Positions 1 through 9,673 of a stretch of DNA of 36,687 nucleotides are shown piece after piece. The notes under the pieces are model-generated. The model saw only the letters and a list, made by a program, of their open reading frames with translations, was not told where the DNA came from and did not search any database. Position 1 is the first letter of the stretch, and the number at the start of each line of letters is the position of its first letter. The DNA comes from a bacterium (GTDB lineage: Bacteria; Patescibacteriota; Patescibacteriia; Patescibacteriales; VMTK01), in contig JAUYAT010000016.1 of the NCBI GenBank assembly GCA_030693295.1, positions 1 to 36,687 of the forward strand. The letters are read 5' to 3'. The position numbers and the translations under genes are program-made.

Positions 1-237
1 GTCCGCCGCCTCAAATTTCAGTTGGTGACAATTTGACACCGACTCATTTCCCTCTTTTTTAAGCCTTTCTTTAAGCTTATTCCAATACTTTCTGGCTGTT
101 TGATAATCGGCTTGCTGAATTAACGCCTGAATAATATCCACTACTGAAAAATACCATTTTTCTTCTTTTTCATCCCATTCGCGCCGCACAGATTGATTAT
201 TAAAAATTACAATTGATTTATTTTGTTTTTTTGCCAT
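1..237 (-). CDS. BRO-N/phage-antirepressor-like protein, N-terminal part (runs off window edge)
   Basis: Reverse-strand translation from ATG at 237: MAKKQNKSIVIFNNQSVRREWDEKEEKWYFSVVDIIQALIQQADYQTARKYWNKLKERLKKEGNE..., open to base 1. The WYFSVVDIIQAL...ARKYWNKLK pattern matches BRO family N-termini. Confidence 0.75.
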   Translation of the reverse strand, partial: MAKKQNKSIVIFNNQSVRREWDEKEEKWYFSVVDIIQALIQQADYQTARKYWNKLKERLKKEGNESVSNCHQLKFEAAD

Positions 238-337
238 ATTTTAATTATTGATTATAAATTAGCAAAAAATACGGCCAAAGTCAAATAAAAAAGGCCTTTA
301 GATTGAAATTTAATTAAATCTATACTATAATAAAGTT

Positions 338-1414
338 ATGAATCTGGACAATATCAATAAAATTAAAAAATTGGACAGCGGACGGGTGGCTGAATCTATT
401 TCCGCTTTGCCGTTTCAAATAAGGCAGGTTTTGCATGAAGCCCGCTTGATTAAAATTCCCGCCGAGTACGGCAAAGTAACGCAGGCGGTGGTTAACGGCA
501 TGGGCGGCTCCAACATCGGCGCCGGCATTGTTAAATCTGTTTTTAGCAACGAGATTAAAGTCCCGATCAGCATTACTCCGGGCTACGGCGTGCCGGCTCA
601 TGTCAATGATAAAACATTGTATGTTGTTTCTTCCTATTCGGGAACAACCGAGGAGCCGCTGAGCGCTTACGGAGAAGCGAAAAAGCGCGGAGCGAAAATA
701 ATGGCCATTACTTCGCACGGCGCGAAAAACAAGCTGGAAAAAATAATGATTAAAGATAATATCCCGGGCTATATTTTCAAGCCGGAGCACAATCCTTCGG
801 GCCAGCCCAGATTGGGGCTTGGCTATTCAATTTTCGGCATGGCCGTGATGATGGCCAAGGCGGGGCTGTTCAAGATTGATGTCGGAGAAGCGGAGAATGT
901 GATCGCCAGTTTGGAAATCTGGGACCGCGAATTAAGACCGGCGGTTAATTCAAGGAGCAACGCCGCCAAACAATTGGCGCTGAAACTGCCGGGCAAACAG
1001 ATTGTTTTGGCCGCGGCTGAATTTTTAATCGGCAATGTTCGCGCCATGCGCAACCAGTTTTGCGAAAACAGCAAGCATTTCGCCACTTATCTGGCTTTGC
1101 CCGATTTAAACCATTTTGCCATGGAAGGGCTGGCTAACCCGAAAAACAATAAAAAAGATTTAGTCTTCCTCTTTTTTGATTCGGAATTATATCATCCCCG
1201 CGTGCAAAAACGAAGCCGATTGACAAAAGAGGTGATAAAAAAGAACGGCATAGAAGTGTTGAGCCATAACCTTACAGGCAAAACAAAATTGGCGCAGGCG
1301 TTTGAGATGCTGCAATTAGGGTCCTGGACTACTTATTATTTAGGCATGCTTAATAAAGTTAATCCCGTGAAGATTCCCTGGGTGGATTGGTTTAAAAAAG
1401 AATTGGGCAAATAG
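338..1414 (+). CDS. Bifunctional phosphoglucose/phosphomannose isomerase (SIS domain)
   Basis: 358 aa; GMGGSNIGAGIVKS and VVSSYSGTTEEPLSAY SIS motifs; family-typical C-terminus. Confidence 0.88.
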   Translation: MNLDNINKIKKLDSGRVAESISALPFQIRQVLHEARLIKIPAEYGKVTQAVVNGMGGSNIGAGIVKSVFSNEIKVPISITPGYGVPAHVNDKTLYVVSSYSGTTEEPLSAYGEAKKRGAKIMAITSHGAKNKLEKIMIKDNIPGYIFKPEHNPSGQPRLGLGYSIFGMAVMMAKAGLFKIDVGEAENVIASLEIWDRELRPAVNSRSNAAKQLALKLPGKQIVLAAAEFLIGNVRAMRNQFCENSKHFATYLALPDLNHFAMEGLANPKNNKKDLVFLFFDSELYHPRVQKRSRLTKEVIKKNGIEVLSHNLTGKTKLAQAFEMLQLGSWTTYYLGMLNKVNPVKIPWVDWFKKELGK

Positions 1415-1421
1415 CGATAAA

Positions 1422-1464
1422 GTTAACCCCCGCCCCAGTTTATTAAAACTGGGGCGGGGTTTAT
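1422..1464 (+). terminator. Rho-independent terminator
   Basis: GC-rich stem CCCCGCCCCAGTTT...AAACTGGGGCGGGG followed by TTTATTTT, just after the isomerase stop codon. Confidence 0.8.
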
Positions 1465-1535
1465 TTTCAGAATTCTTTTTTATCCTTGCCAAAATCTAAA
1501 TTTTGCTTTATAATAAACCGCATTGAAATTACTAT

Positions 1536-4424
1536 ATGCTTAACTCAATAAAAATCAAAGGCGCGCGGGTGCATAATTTAAAAAACATTGACGTTGAAAT
1601 TCCGCGCGATAAATTCGTGGTGATTACCGGACTGTCCGGCTCGGGAAAATCGTCATTGGCCTTTGACACGATTTACGCCGAGGGCCAGCGCCGCTATGTT
1701 GAGTCGCTTTCCGCTTACGCCCGCCAGTTTGTCGGGTTGATGGACAAGCCGGATGTTGACTCAATTGAAGGGCTGTCTCCGGCCATTTCCATTGACCAAA
1801 AATCAACTTCGCATAATCCCCGCTCCACCGTCGGCACGGTAACGGAAATTTACGATTACCTGCGCCTGCTTTACGCGCGCGTCGGCATTCCGCATTGCCC
1901 GAAATGCGGCCGGAAAGTCAAACCCTATACCATTGATGAAATCGTCAATCGGGTTATAAAGTCTTATATCGGCCGAAACATTGCCATACTTTCGCCGATT
2001 ATAAAAGACAAGAAGGGCGAACATAAAAATATCTTGCAGGGCATTGCCAAAGCCGGCTACAGCCGGGTAAGGTATGATAATAATATTTACCCGTTGGAAG
2101 AAATTGAAGATATGAAAGTTGATAAGCATAAAAGGCATAATGTTGACATAGTGATAGATCGGGTGATTATAACGAAAAACAAAGACGACATGGCGCGCTT
2201 AACCGAAGCCGTGGAAAAAGCGCTGGATTTGTCCAACGGCTTGGTAATTATATCCCCTGAACCTGTAGGGGCGATGCGCGCATCGCCCATGGCGCCGGAA
2301 AAAACATATTCCAAGCTATTCGCCTGCCCGGATTGCGGCATTCATCTGCCCGAACTGGAACCGCGCAACTTTTCCTTTAACTCCCCCCACGGCGCCTGTC
2401 CCGAATGTTCGGGTTTGGGCACGAAACTGGAAGTTGACCCGGATTTAATATTGAATCCTAATCTGACGATAGCCCAGGGCGCGATCAGGCCATGGGCGCA
2501 TACTCCCTCCGGAGGGCAAACCTGGCTGCTGCGCATTCTGGGAACCGTGGCGCAAAAGCATAACTTTGACTTGAATACTCCGGTAAAAGATTTGACAAAA
2601 AAACAATTGGACATCGTCTTATACGGCGCCGGGGGCAGAAGCTACAATGTTGAATATGAAAGCGACCGGTTCAGCGGGGAATTAACAACGGAATTTGAAG
2701 GAGTGATACTGAATCTTGAGCGCCGCTACCGGCAAACCGAGTCCGATTATATAAGGAAAGAAATTGAACAGTATATGCGCGTGCTTGTCTGCCCGGCCTG
2801 CCAAGGCAGGCGGCTTAAGCCGGAAATGCTGGCGGTAAAAATCGCCGAACATTCAATTTATGATGTTTCCGGCAAGACGATAGACAGGGCAAAAGAATTT
2901 TTCAGCGATTTGGAAAAATCAAACAAACTGTCCGCCCGCGAAAAAAAAATTTCCAGCTTGATAATCAAGGAAATCGGCGCGCGCCTGAATTTCCTGTCCA
3001 ATGTCGGGCTTGACTATTTAACCCTTGCCCGGGCCGCCAACACTTTGTCGGGCGGAGAGGCCCAGCGCATTCGGCTGGCAACCCAAATCGGCTCGGCTTT
3101 AATGGGCGTTATTTATATTTTGGACGAGCCGTCAATCGGCCTGCACCAAAGGGACAATCGCAAGCTGATTGAAACTTTGAAAAAATTGCGCGATTTGGGC
3201 AACACGGTTCTGACCGTGGAGCATGATGAAGCGACAATGCTGGCGGCCGATTATATAATTGATGTCGGGCCCGGAGCCGGGGAGCGCGGCGGAGAAATTG
3301 TCGCAGTCGGAACTCCGGCGCAGATAAAAAAATCCGCCAAGTCCTTAACCGGCCAATATTTAACCGGCAAAAAATCAATACCGACGCCGAAAAAATACCG
3401 CCAAGCTAACGGCAAAAAATTAAAAATAATCGGCGCGAGCGAGCATAATTTAAAAAATATTGATGTTGAATTCCCCTTGGGAACATTCATCGCCATTACC
3501 GGCGTGTCCGGCTCGGGCAAGTCAACCCTGATGACCGACATCCTGGCCAACGCTTTGAACAAGAAATTCTACCGCGCCAAAACAGAGCCGGGCGCGCATA
3601 AAGCGATTGAAGGCCTCGGATTTATTGACAAAGTGATTAATATTGACCAGTCGCCGATCGGCCGCACCCCTCGCTCCAATCCGGCGACTTACACCGGCGC
3701 GTTTACGCCTATGCGCGAATTATTTGCCGAACTGCCTGAAGCGAAAATCAAGGGCTATAAAGCCGGGCGCTTTTCCTTTAATGTTGTCGGCGGCAGATGC
3801 GAAGCCTGCGCCGGCGACGGGATGGTGAGAATTGAAATGCAGTTTCTGCCGGATATTTATGTTGAATGCGATGTCTGCCACGGCAAGCGCTACAACCAGG
3901 AAGCGCTGGAAATTTATTACAAGGGCCACCGCCATGACGGGGCGGGGAAAAACATTTCCGATTGCCTGAATATGACCGTTGAGGAAGCGATGAATTTTTT
4001 TAAAAACATTCCGGCGATTCATCAGAAGCTGGCAACGCTTCACGAAGTCGGCCTTGGCTACATTAAGCTGGGCCAAAGCGCCACCACGCTTTCCGGCGGA
4101 GAAGCGCAGAGAGTTAAGCTGGCGACCGAACTGGCGCGCCGGGCAACCGGCAAAACTCTATATATTTTGGACGAGCCGACAACCGGCCTGCATTTTGACG
4201 ACATTAAAAGATTGCTGCAAGTACTCAATCAGCTGGTTGATAAAGGCAACACGGTTTTAATTATTGAGCATAACCTGGATGTGATAAAATCCGTTGACTG
4301 GATTATTGACCTGGGCCCCGAAGGCGGGGACAAGGGCGGAGAAGTGGTTGCGGTCGGCACGCCGCAAGATGTGGCAAAAATTAAAAACAGCTACACGGGG
4401 CAATACTTGGCGAAAATATTGTGA
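1536..4424 (+). CDS. uvrA: Excinuclease ABC subunit A
   Basis: 962 aa; two Walker A ([25 protein letters not shown]), CPKCG / CPDCG / CEACAGDG zinc motifs, two LSGGEAQR signatures. Confidence 0.97.
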   Translation: MLNSIKIKGARVHNLKNIDVEIPRDKFVVITGLSGSGKSSLAFDTIYAEGQRRYVESLSAYARQFVGLMDKPDVDSIEGLSPAISIDQKSTSHNPRSTVGTVTEIYDYLRLLYARVGIPHCPKCGRKVKPYTIDEIVNRVIKSYIGRNIAILSPIIKDKKGEHKNILQGIAKAGYSRVRYDNNIYPLEEIEDMKVDKHKRHNVDIVIDRVIITKNKDDMARLTEAVEKALDLSNGLVIISPEPVGAMRASPMAPEKTYSKLFACPDCGIHLPELEPRNFSFNSPHGACPECSGLGTKLEVDPDLILNPNLTIAQGAIRPWAHTPSGGQTWLLRILGTVAQKHNFDLNTPVKDLTKKQLDIVLYGAGGRSYNVEYESDRFSGELTTEFEGVILNLERRYRQTESDYIRKEIEQYMRVLVCPACQGRRLKPEMLAVKIAEHSIYDVSGKTIDRAKEFFSDLEKSNKLSAREKKISSLIIKEIGARLNFLSNVGLDYLTLARAANTLSGGEAQRIRLATQIGSALMGVIYILDEPSIGLHQRDNRKLIETLKKLRDLGNTVLTVEHDEATMLAADYIIDVGPGAGERGGEIVAVGTPAQIKKSAKSLTGQYLTGKKSIPTPKKYRQANGKKLKIIGASEHNLKNIDVEFPLGTFIAITGVSGSGKSTLMTDILANALNKKFYRAKTEPGAHKAIEGLGFIDKVINIDQSPIGRTPRSNPATYTGAFTPMRELFAELPEAKIKGYKAGRFSFNVVGGRCEACAGDGMVRIEMQFLPDIYVECDVCHGKRYNQEALEIYYKGHRHDGAGKNISDCLNMTVEEAMNFFKNIPAIHQKLATLHEVGLGYIKLGQSATTLSGGEAQRVKLATELARRATGKTLYILDEPTTGLHFDDIKRLLQVLNQLVDKGNTVLIIEHNLDVIKSVDWIIDLGPEGGDKGGEVVAVGTPQDVAKIKNSYTGQYLAKIL
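2269..2288. repeat. 20-bp perfect palindrome embedded in frame in uvrA
   Basis: GGGCGATGCGCGCATCGCCC equals its own reverse complement; encodes part of [14 protein letters not shown]. Confidence 0.7.
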
Positions 4425-4446
4425 AAATTTTATAAATCAGCGGAAT

Positions 4447-4566
4447 ATCAGCGCCGCGCCCGACTTCGCCTTGACCGTTTTAATTTTAGCAAAATATTTC
4501 CAGCAAAACTTTCTATAATACTGAATTATAATAGCCAACTGCGAAGTCAAGGCGGGCGGGTATTAA
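4447..4566. repeat. Intergenic repeat element, copy A (related to 35778-35896)
   Basis: Shared blocks atcagcgccgcgcccgacttcgccttgacc ... atatttccagca ... gcgaagtcaaggcgggcgggta with copy B. Confidence 0.8.
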
Positions 4567-4577
4567 TCAGCGTTAAT

Positions 4578-6254
4578 TCAGCGGTCGCCAAACACCTGCG
4601 CTGTAAATACTTTCAATTCCACATCCTTATCTTTATAGCAATCCGGCGCCAAGCCGGCTTTCTGGAAGCAGAGCTGTGATAAAAATTCCTCTTTGCTCCA
4701 GCCGGTTTCGGCGGCGACTTGCGGCAAAAAGACTCCTCCCTGAAAACCTTTTTGCGCGATTACGCCATGCTTGCCTAATTCAATATCCTGCCAATTATCA
4801 ATCTTTTCCGGCGCGGACAAAACGGTAATTTCATAATCAATTTTATCCAATTCGCCTTTATTTACCGGATTGAAGCGATCATCTTCGGTTGCCGCGGCAA
4901 TCGCCATGTCGCGCACAACTTGCCGTAGCGGCTTGTCGCTCGGCTCGATCCGGCCGATGCAGCCGCGCAGTTTTCCGCTATTGCGCAAAGTAACAAAAGC
5001 CCCTTCTTTCCAATTCAATCTTTCATCATTAATATTAAATTCAGCTATTTTCCCCTCTTCAATATAAGTTTCTACCGCGATTCTTGCAATTTTGATTAAT
5101 TGTTCTTTTTGTTCCGAATTTAATACAGCAAAATCGATTTTAATTTTTGCATTGTCATTTTGATTTTTGATTTTTACATTTTGATTTTGCGTAAATACAA
5201 CCGCCCCATACCCCACCACGCTGTCTCTGCCTCCAATCGGAACATCGCCGCTATTGGCGTATTTTAAAATTTCAATTTTATCCCAACCCAACAAATTATA
5301 CAATTCCATCGCGGTTTTAACTCCGTCAATTCCGCAAAGCAAAGTCTGCTCATCGGGTATGTCCTGATTTTCTGTTTCTTTAATATGATTTTCTAATTCG
5401 GCGATATCGCCGGTTTTGATTATCTCCAAAGTTTCTCTGTCAATTTCATTTGCATCCCTGTAGCTCGGGTAATGCGACATATCGCTGGAGATAACGACAA
5501 TATCATCCTTGCCTAAATTATCCGCCAATGCCTTGGCCAATTTTTTATAATCATCATTACGGGTATTGCCGAACAATATGGGAACGATTTTAAATTCGCC
5601 GCTTAAAACCGTCTGCAAAAACGGCAATTGCACCTCTAAAACATGGTCTGTTTTATGCGCCCCGCTGTTATATTTAATCGCGTCATCAGCTTTAACAAGC
5701 TTGTCTGCCAAATCCTTGTCAACCTCAACTAATCCCAAGGGCGTCTGCCAACCGTCTGAATCGTCAACGGCAATGCCGTCAAAATAACTTGAATGCGAAT
5801 TGCAGATTATTACCGCCGTATGAATTTTTCTGCCCTGTAATTGTTTATAAGCGTAAGCCGCCACCGGCGCGCTAAAATCATAGCCGGCATGCGGCGACAT
5901 AATCGCTTTAACTCCGCCACCCCTCGCAAGGGGGGTTAGGGGGGATGTAGCCCCCTCTCCTTGCGAAGGAGAGGGTTGCCTGTCCGCCGAAGCCTCGGCG
6001 AAGGCGGAGTGTGAGGTAGCTTCCCGCAAATATTTCTCAATTTTATTTTTTAATTCGCTGGCGTCAGCCGGATAAAATTGCCCAGCAACAGCCGGCTGGC
6101 GGATATTTTCATATTGCTTCATATATTTATCGCCTTGTTTAACGCAGGCGGTTAATAATAAAATACAAAATGCGAAAATTAAAATGCGAAATAATAATTT
6201 AAAATTCAAAATGTTTGATATTTTTCTTTTTATTTTTACATTTTGAATTATCAT
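4578..6254 (-). CDS. MEMO-family domain fused to AMMECR1 domain, putative lipoprotein
   Basis: MEMO part (RQPAVAGQFYPADASEL, SPHAGYDFSAPVAAYAY, VVISSDMSHY) then AMMECR1 part (GAFVTLRNSGKLRGCIGRIEPSDKPLRQVVRDMAIAAATEDDRF). N-terminal hydrophobic stretch with LLTAC lipobox-like site. Confidence 0.88.
   Translation of the reverse strand: MIIQNVKIKRKISNILNFKLLFRILIFAFCILLLTACVKQGDKYMKQYENIRQPAVAGQFYPADASELKNKIEKYLREATSHSAFAEASADRQPSPSQGEGATSPLTPLARGGGVKAIMSPHAGYDFSAPVAAYAYKQLQGRKIHTAVIICNSHSSYFDGIAVDDSDGWQTPLGLVEVDKDLADKLVKADDAIKYNSGAHKTDHVLEVQLPFLQTVLSGEFKIVPILFGNTRNDDYKKLAKALADNLGKDDIVVISSDMSHYPSYRDANEIDRETLEIIKTGDIAELENHIKETENQDIPDEQTLLCGIDGVKTAMELYNLLGWDKIEILKYANSGDVPIGGRDSVVGYGAVVFTQNQNVKIKNQNDNAKIKIDFAVLNSEQKEQLIKIARIAVETYIEEGKIAEFNINDERLNWKEGAFVTLRNSGKLRGCIGRIEPSDKPLRQVVRDMAIAAATEDDRFNPVNKGELDKIDYEITVLSAPEKIDNWQDIELGKHGVIAQKGFQGGVFLPQVAAETGWSKEEFLSQLCFQKAGLAPDCYKDKDVELKVFTAQVFGDR
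5914..6022. repeat. Compound palindromic repeat inserted in frame in the MEMO gene
   Basis: CCCTCTCCTTGCGAAGGAGAGGG and TCCGCCGAAGCCTCGGCGAAGGCGGA hairpins; encodes low-complexity HSAFAEASADRQPSPSQGEGATSPLTPLARGGG. Confidence 0.75.
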
Positions 6255-6266
6255 TTTAAATTGCGG

Positions 6267-7100
6267 CTAAATCGTTTGTAAAATATTTAAAATATTTTGA
6301 TGCGCCAATCCGTTGCTCGCCGCGACATCTCCGCTGCCTATTCGCCACTCTTTGCCGGCAAAATCCGTAACAACTCCGCCTGCTTCGCGGACCAGCAACG
6401 CGCCGGCCGCGACATCCCAATCATTCGCCATGGGAGCAACGAATGATTCAACCCGGCCGCATGCTAAATAAGACAACTCAATCGCGGCCGAGCCAAACTG
6501 GCGGCAGTCAAATCCGGCCAATTTTTGTTTACGGTAATATTCTATAGCTTTTTTAATACCAGCCGGCCTTTTGCCGTTGCAAAAAATATTTAATACCTTG
6601 CCTTTATTTATTTTGGAAACTTTTATTTTTTTGCCGTTTAAATAAGCGCCTTTGCCATATTCGGCAACATACAGTTCATCGAGCATTGGCGCGTAAACAA
6701 TTCCGGCGACAATCTCCAATTTATCATTATTGTTTTTCGCGACAGCAATGGAAATAGACCATAAAGGATTATGCATTGAAAAATTAGTCGTACCGTCAAT
6801 CGGATCAATTATCCAAGTGTAGTCGGAAATTTTTTTACTGCTTCCGGCTTCTTCGGATATTATATTATGCTCGGGAAAATTTTTTCTTATCTCGCCGATG
6901 ATAATTTTTTCGGACGCCAAATCGGCTTTGGTTAATATTTCATGCCGAGCTTTCAACATCACATCGGCGCGGTCAAAACGCTTGTATCTTAAAATCAGCA
7001 TTTTCCCGGACTTTTTCACCGCTTCAATTGCGATTTGTTTTATTTTGCTCATAGTGTACAAATTAAAATACAAAATAACAAAATTAATAAATACTTGCAT
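6267..7100 (-). CDS. Inositol monophosphatase family protein
   Basis: EEAGSS, WIIDPIDGTTNF and ANDWDVAAGALLVREAGG motifs. The start is probably internal (MSKIKQIAIEAVKKSG). Confidence 0.92.
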   Translation of the reverse strand: MQVFINFVILYFNLYTMSKIKQIAIEAVKKSGKMLILRYKRFDRADVMLKARHEILTKADLASEKIIIGEIRKNFPEHNIISEEAGSSKKISDYTWIIDPIDGTTNFSMHNPLWSISIAVAKNNNDKLEIVAGIVYAPMLDELYVAEYGKGAYLNGKKIKVSKINKGKVLNIFCNGKRPAGIKKAIEYYRKQKLAGFDCRQFGSAAIELSYLACGRVESFVAPMANDWDVAAGALLVREAGGVVTDFAGKEWRIGSGDVAASNGLAHQNILNILQTI

Positions 7101-7157
7101 AACCCAATCCTTTTCATATTAATAAGACTATTGAATAATTAAATTTGCCTTCTCTAT

Positions 7158-7330
7158 TGTCATTCCCAGCTTGACTGGGAATCCAGGAGCGAGAAGTAAA
7201 AATGTGAATTATTGTTAATCGTTTTTATCGCTGATAATGTTTTATCCGAATTATTATTCCTGCGGTTTACACCTGGATTCCCGCTTTCGCTCGCCTCGCT
7301 GAAGCTCCGGCGAAGCGGGCGGGAATGACA
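7158..7330. repeat. BIME-like paired inverted REP element
   Basis: Terminal inverted TGTCATTCCC / GGGAATGACA with internal GGAATCCAGGAG ... CTGGATTCCCG; intergenic. Confidence 0.75.
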
Positions 7331-7354
7331 GAAGTGAGTTATTCAACGCTCTTA

Positions 7355-7846
7355 TTATATGATTTCCAATACTTTTAACTCCAACGCCCCGCTCTCACTG
7401 TCCCATGCCGCGAATGTCGCTTTCTGAAATACGGCGCCCAAGGTACCAGGATTAACCGTTGTAATACTATCTTGCTTCTCTGTCCACGGCGCGTGCGTAT
7501 GGCCGTAAAAAATAATATCGCATTCCCCTTGTTCCAAAATTTTTTTAATCAAAAACGGCTCATGGCAAATGCCGACATTCTTGCCATTAATCTCCGCCCT
7601 GCCGACCCTGCCGTAATATTTTATATTGCCGTACCGTTCAACTTCTTTTTCGCCATAAATTTCCATATTGCCTTTGACCAAATGAACTTTGCCTGTAAAA
7701 TTTCGCGATAAAAATTCCAGAGTCTCGCTATTGGTTACATCGCCGCAGCAAATCAATTCTTCAATATTATTCTCCTCGCACCAATTCAAGCACTTTTTTA
7801 AATTTATCAAATTATCGTGAATGTCGGAAATAATGGCTATTTTCAT
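7355..7846 (-). CDS. Metallophosphoesterase (YfcE/MJ0936-like)
   Basis: IISDIHDN, CCGDVTN, VKGNME, CHEPF, YGHTHAPW motifs. Confidence 0.9.
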   Translation of the reverse strand: MKIAIISDIHDNLINLKKCLNWCEENNIEELICCGDVTNSETLEFLSRNFTGKVHLVKGNMEIYGEKEVERYGNIKYYGRVGRAEINGKNVGICHEPFLIKKILEQGECDIIFYGHTHAPWTEKQDSITTVNPGTLGAVFQKATFAAWDSESGALELKVLEII

Positions 7847-7849
7847 AAA

Positions 7850-8986
7850 TCATCTTAACACCGCCCAAATTTCATAAATCAACCCTAAAATAAACAATAA
7901 AGATAAAAAATAAGCAAACGGCTTGCTTAAATTATTGCTTATAATCGGCGCAAGTTCTTTTTTCCTCTTCACCTTAAAAACCAAGCAAATAACAACAATG
8001 CCTAATACGCCTCCAACTACAGCTCCTGTCAAGCTTATAACTTTAATTAAATTCTGAAAACCGATTAAATACAAAAAATACGGCACAATGCATGACAGGC
8101 CCCAGGCAAGTTTTTTATTCATGCCCAAATCCCACCAATAAACCTCTTTAACGGCCTGAGCGAGCACTAAAAAAGAAGTTATAATCGCCAGCAAGCCGAA
8201 GATCAAGGCGAAAACCACCACGCCATTTCCGATGATTGAATTTAAACCGGCTAAAGTATCGGGTGTAGTATTGTTTCCGGTAATCCCCACAGCCAGAACA
8301 GTAAAAAAAAGCATAACCGCAACGGGAATAAATGTTCCCCAGCATATCGCGCTTTTTATTTTTTCTTTTTGCCGCGCCAGCAATCTGCATACCGAGGGTA
8401 TGGCGGCTTCGCCTCCAACCGCGAAAAAAATCGGGCCGTAAGGCAAAAAAACATTGCTCCAATCAATTAAGCTGTAATTGTCCAAATTAACATAACCCCA
8501 GCCGCGCCAAGTTATAAGAGCAACCATCAGAAGCAATAAGCCGACCATTATTAATTCCGCCGAAGCCAAAAGCTTCATCCCCATCAAGACTGCCGCGGCT
8601 TCCAAAATAAATAGGGCTGTGGAATAAAAAAAAACATTTCCGCCAAAATAAGGGCCCAGCAGCTGCTGCAGAAAAATTCCTCCGACAATAATATAAGCGA
8701 GCAAACCGCCGTAATTGCCAATTAAAACCAATACTAAGGTTATTTTTTTGCCGCTTTTGCCAAAATATTTTTCAGCGTAGCCGGGAAGCCTGTGCCTTTC
8801 TTTGGTTGACAGAATAATTTCGGCGTAAAGTTTATGCAAAAAATATTGAACTATGCCTAACAGCGGCAAATAAACAAAAAGCAAAATAATTCCCGATTTA
8901 CTAATGACATAAGGAATGGCAAATATGCCGACACCGATTATGGTGCCGATTAAAGTCGCGACGGCATGGAAATAATTTTTAGACAT
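7850..8986 (-). CDS. Amino acid permease (aromatic amino acid/HAAAP-like)
   Basis: 378 aa multi-TM; N-terminal ATLIGTIIGVGIFAIPYVISKSG. Confidence 0.75.
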   Translation of the reverse strand: MSKNYFHAVATLIGTIIGVGIFAIPYVISKSGIILLFVYLPLLGIVQYFLHKLYAEIILSTKERHRLPGYAEKYFGKSGKKITLVLVLIGNYGGLLAYIIVGGIFLQQLLGPYFGGNVFFYSTALFILEAAAVLMGMKLLASAELIMVGLLLLMVALITWRGWGYVNLDNYSLIDWSNVFLPYGPIFFAVGGEAAIPSVCRLLARQKEKIKSAICWGTFIPVAVMLFFTVLAVGITGNNTTPDTLAGLNSIIGNGVVVFALIFGLLAIITSFLVLAQAVKEVYWWDLGMNKKLAWGLSCIVPYFLYLIGFQNLIKVISLTGAVVGGVLGIVVICLVFKVKRKKELAPIISNNLSKPFAYFLSLLFILGLIYEIWAVLR

Positions 8987-8990
8987 GATC

Positions 8991-9563
8991 TTAATTTCTC
9001 CTAATCTTTATTTCATAATCAATCTGCTCAATCTTTCTTAAATTGGTTTTTGCCTGATCGTATTTGGTGCGCAAATAGCCGGTCATATCAAACTCAACCA
9101 ACTCGGCTAAAATGCCGTTGATGGCTTCTTTTATCTTTTCAACTTCTTTGAATTTTCCTCCAGCCGCCTGATTGATGGCGAACCGCACCATCTCGCCGGT
9201 CGTATCGCAGATGCCGCCCAAATAGCTGTCATAGCCAAGATTGGCTTCTTTTATTTCGTCCAGCTTCTTGCCTTTTCTGAACAAATAAAACATTTTCGCC
9301 TCAACATACTCTTCAACTCCGGCTTTGTAAGCGCCTTCTTCGGCCAAGCGATTATAACCGAATTTTTTTCCCAAATTTTGCAGCGTTTTTTCTATTTCTT
9401 TCAGTTGCGCTTCGCTGTTTTTTATATCATCGCGATGCAAAGCGAAAATCACCCGTTTTGAATCGTGCAGAACAATATTAGACAGGCTGATAATCTGCCG
9501 CCTTTCGCTTTCCCGCTTTTGGTAATCCTTCTTTAACTTTTGGATAAACTTTTTATTCAACAT
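8991..9563 (-). CDS. Translin-family protein (putative ssDNA/RNA-binding)
   Basis: 190 aa, all-alpha composition; EEYVEAKMFYLF, YLGGICDTTGEMVRFAINQA and a C-terminal LRTKYDQAKTNLRKIEQIDYEIKIRR resemble translin/TRAX family patterns. Confidence 0.72.
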   Translation of the reverse strand: MLNKKFIQKLKKDYQKRESERRQIISLSNIVLHDSKRVIFALHRDDIKNSEAQLKEIEKTLQNLGKKFGYNRLAEEGAYKAGVEEYVEAKMFYLFRKGKKLDEIKEANLGYDSYLGGICDTTGEMVRFAINQAAGGKFKEVEKIKEAINGILAELVEFDMTGYLRTKYDQAKTNLRKIEQIDYEIKIRRN

Positions 9564-9673
9564 AATATTATATAATGGCGCAAAATTATGGTAAAATTAT
9601 CCTATGAAAATTTTTTAATAAAAATTTTCATTCCATAATTTTTAATTTTGATTTTTTAATTTTAAATTATTTT

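Noticed and set aside
2790-2815. CCTGCCAAGGCAGG palindrome in uvrA
   Set aside because: It encodes the expected zinc-site CPACQGRR region aligned with UvrA homologues, so probably chance rather than an inserted repeat.
3251-3562. Antisense ORFs across uvrA (and similar shadows across other genes)
   Set aside because: Overlap strongly conserved coding sequence on the opposite strand; translations show no family motifs.
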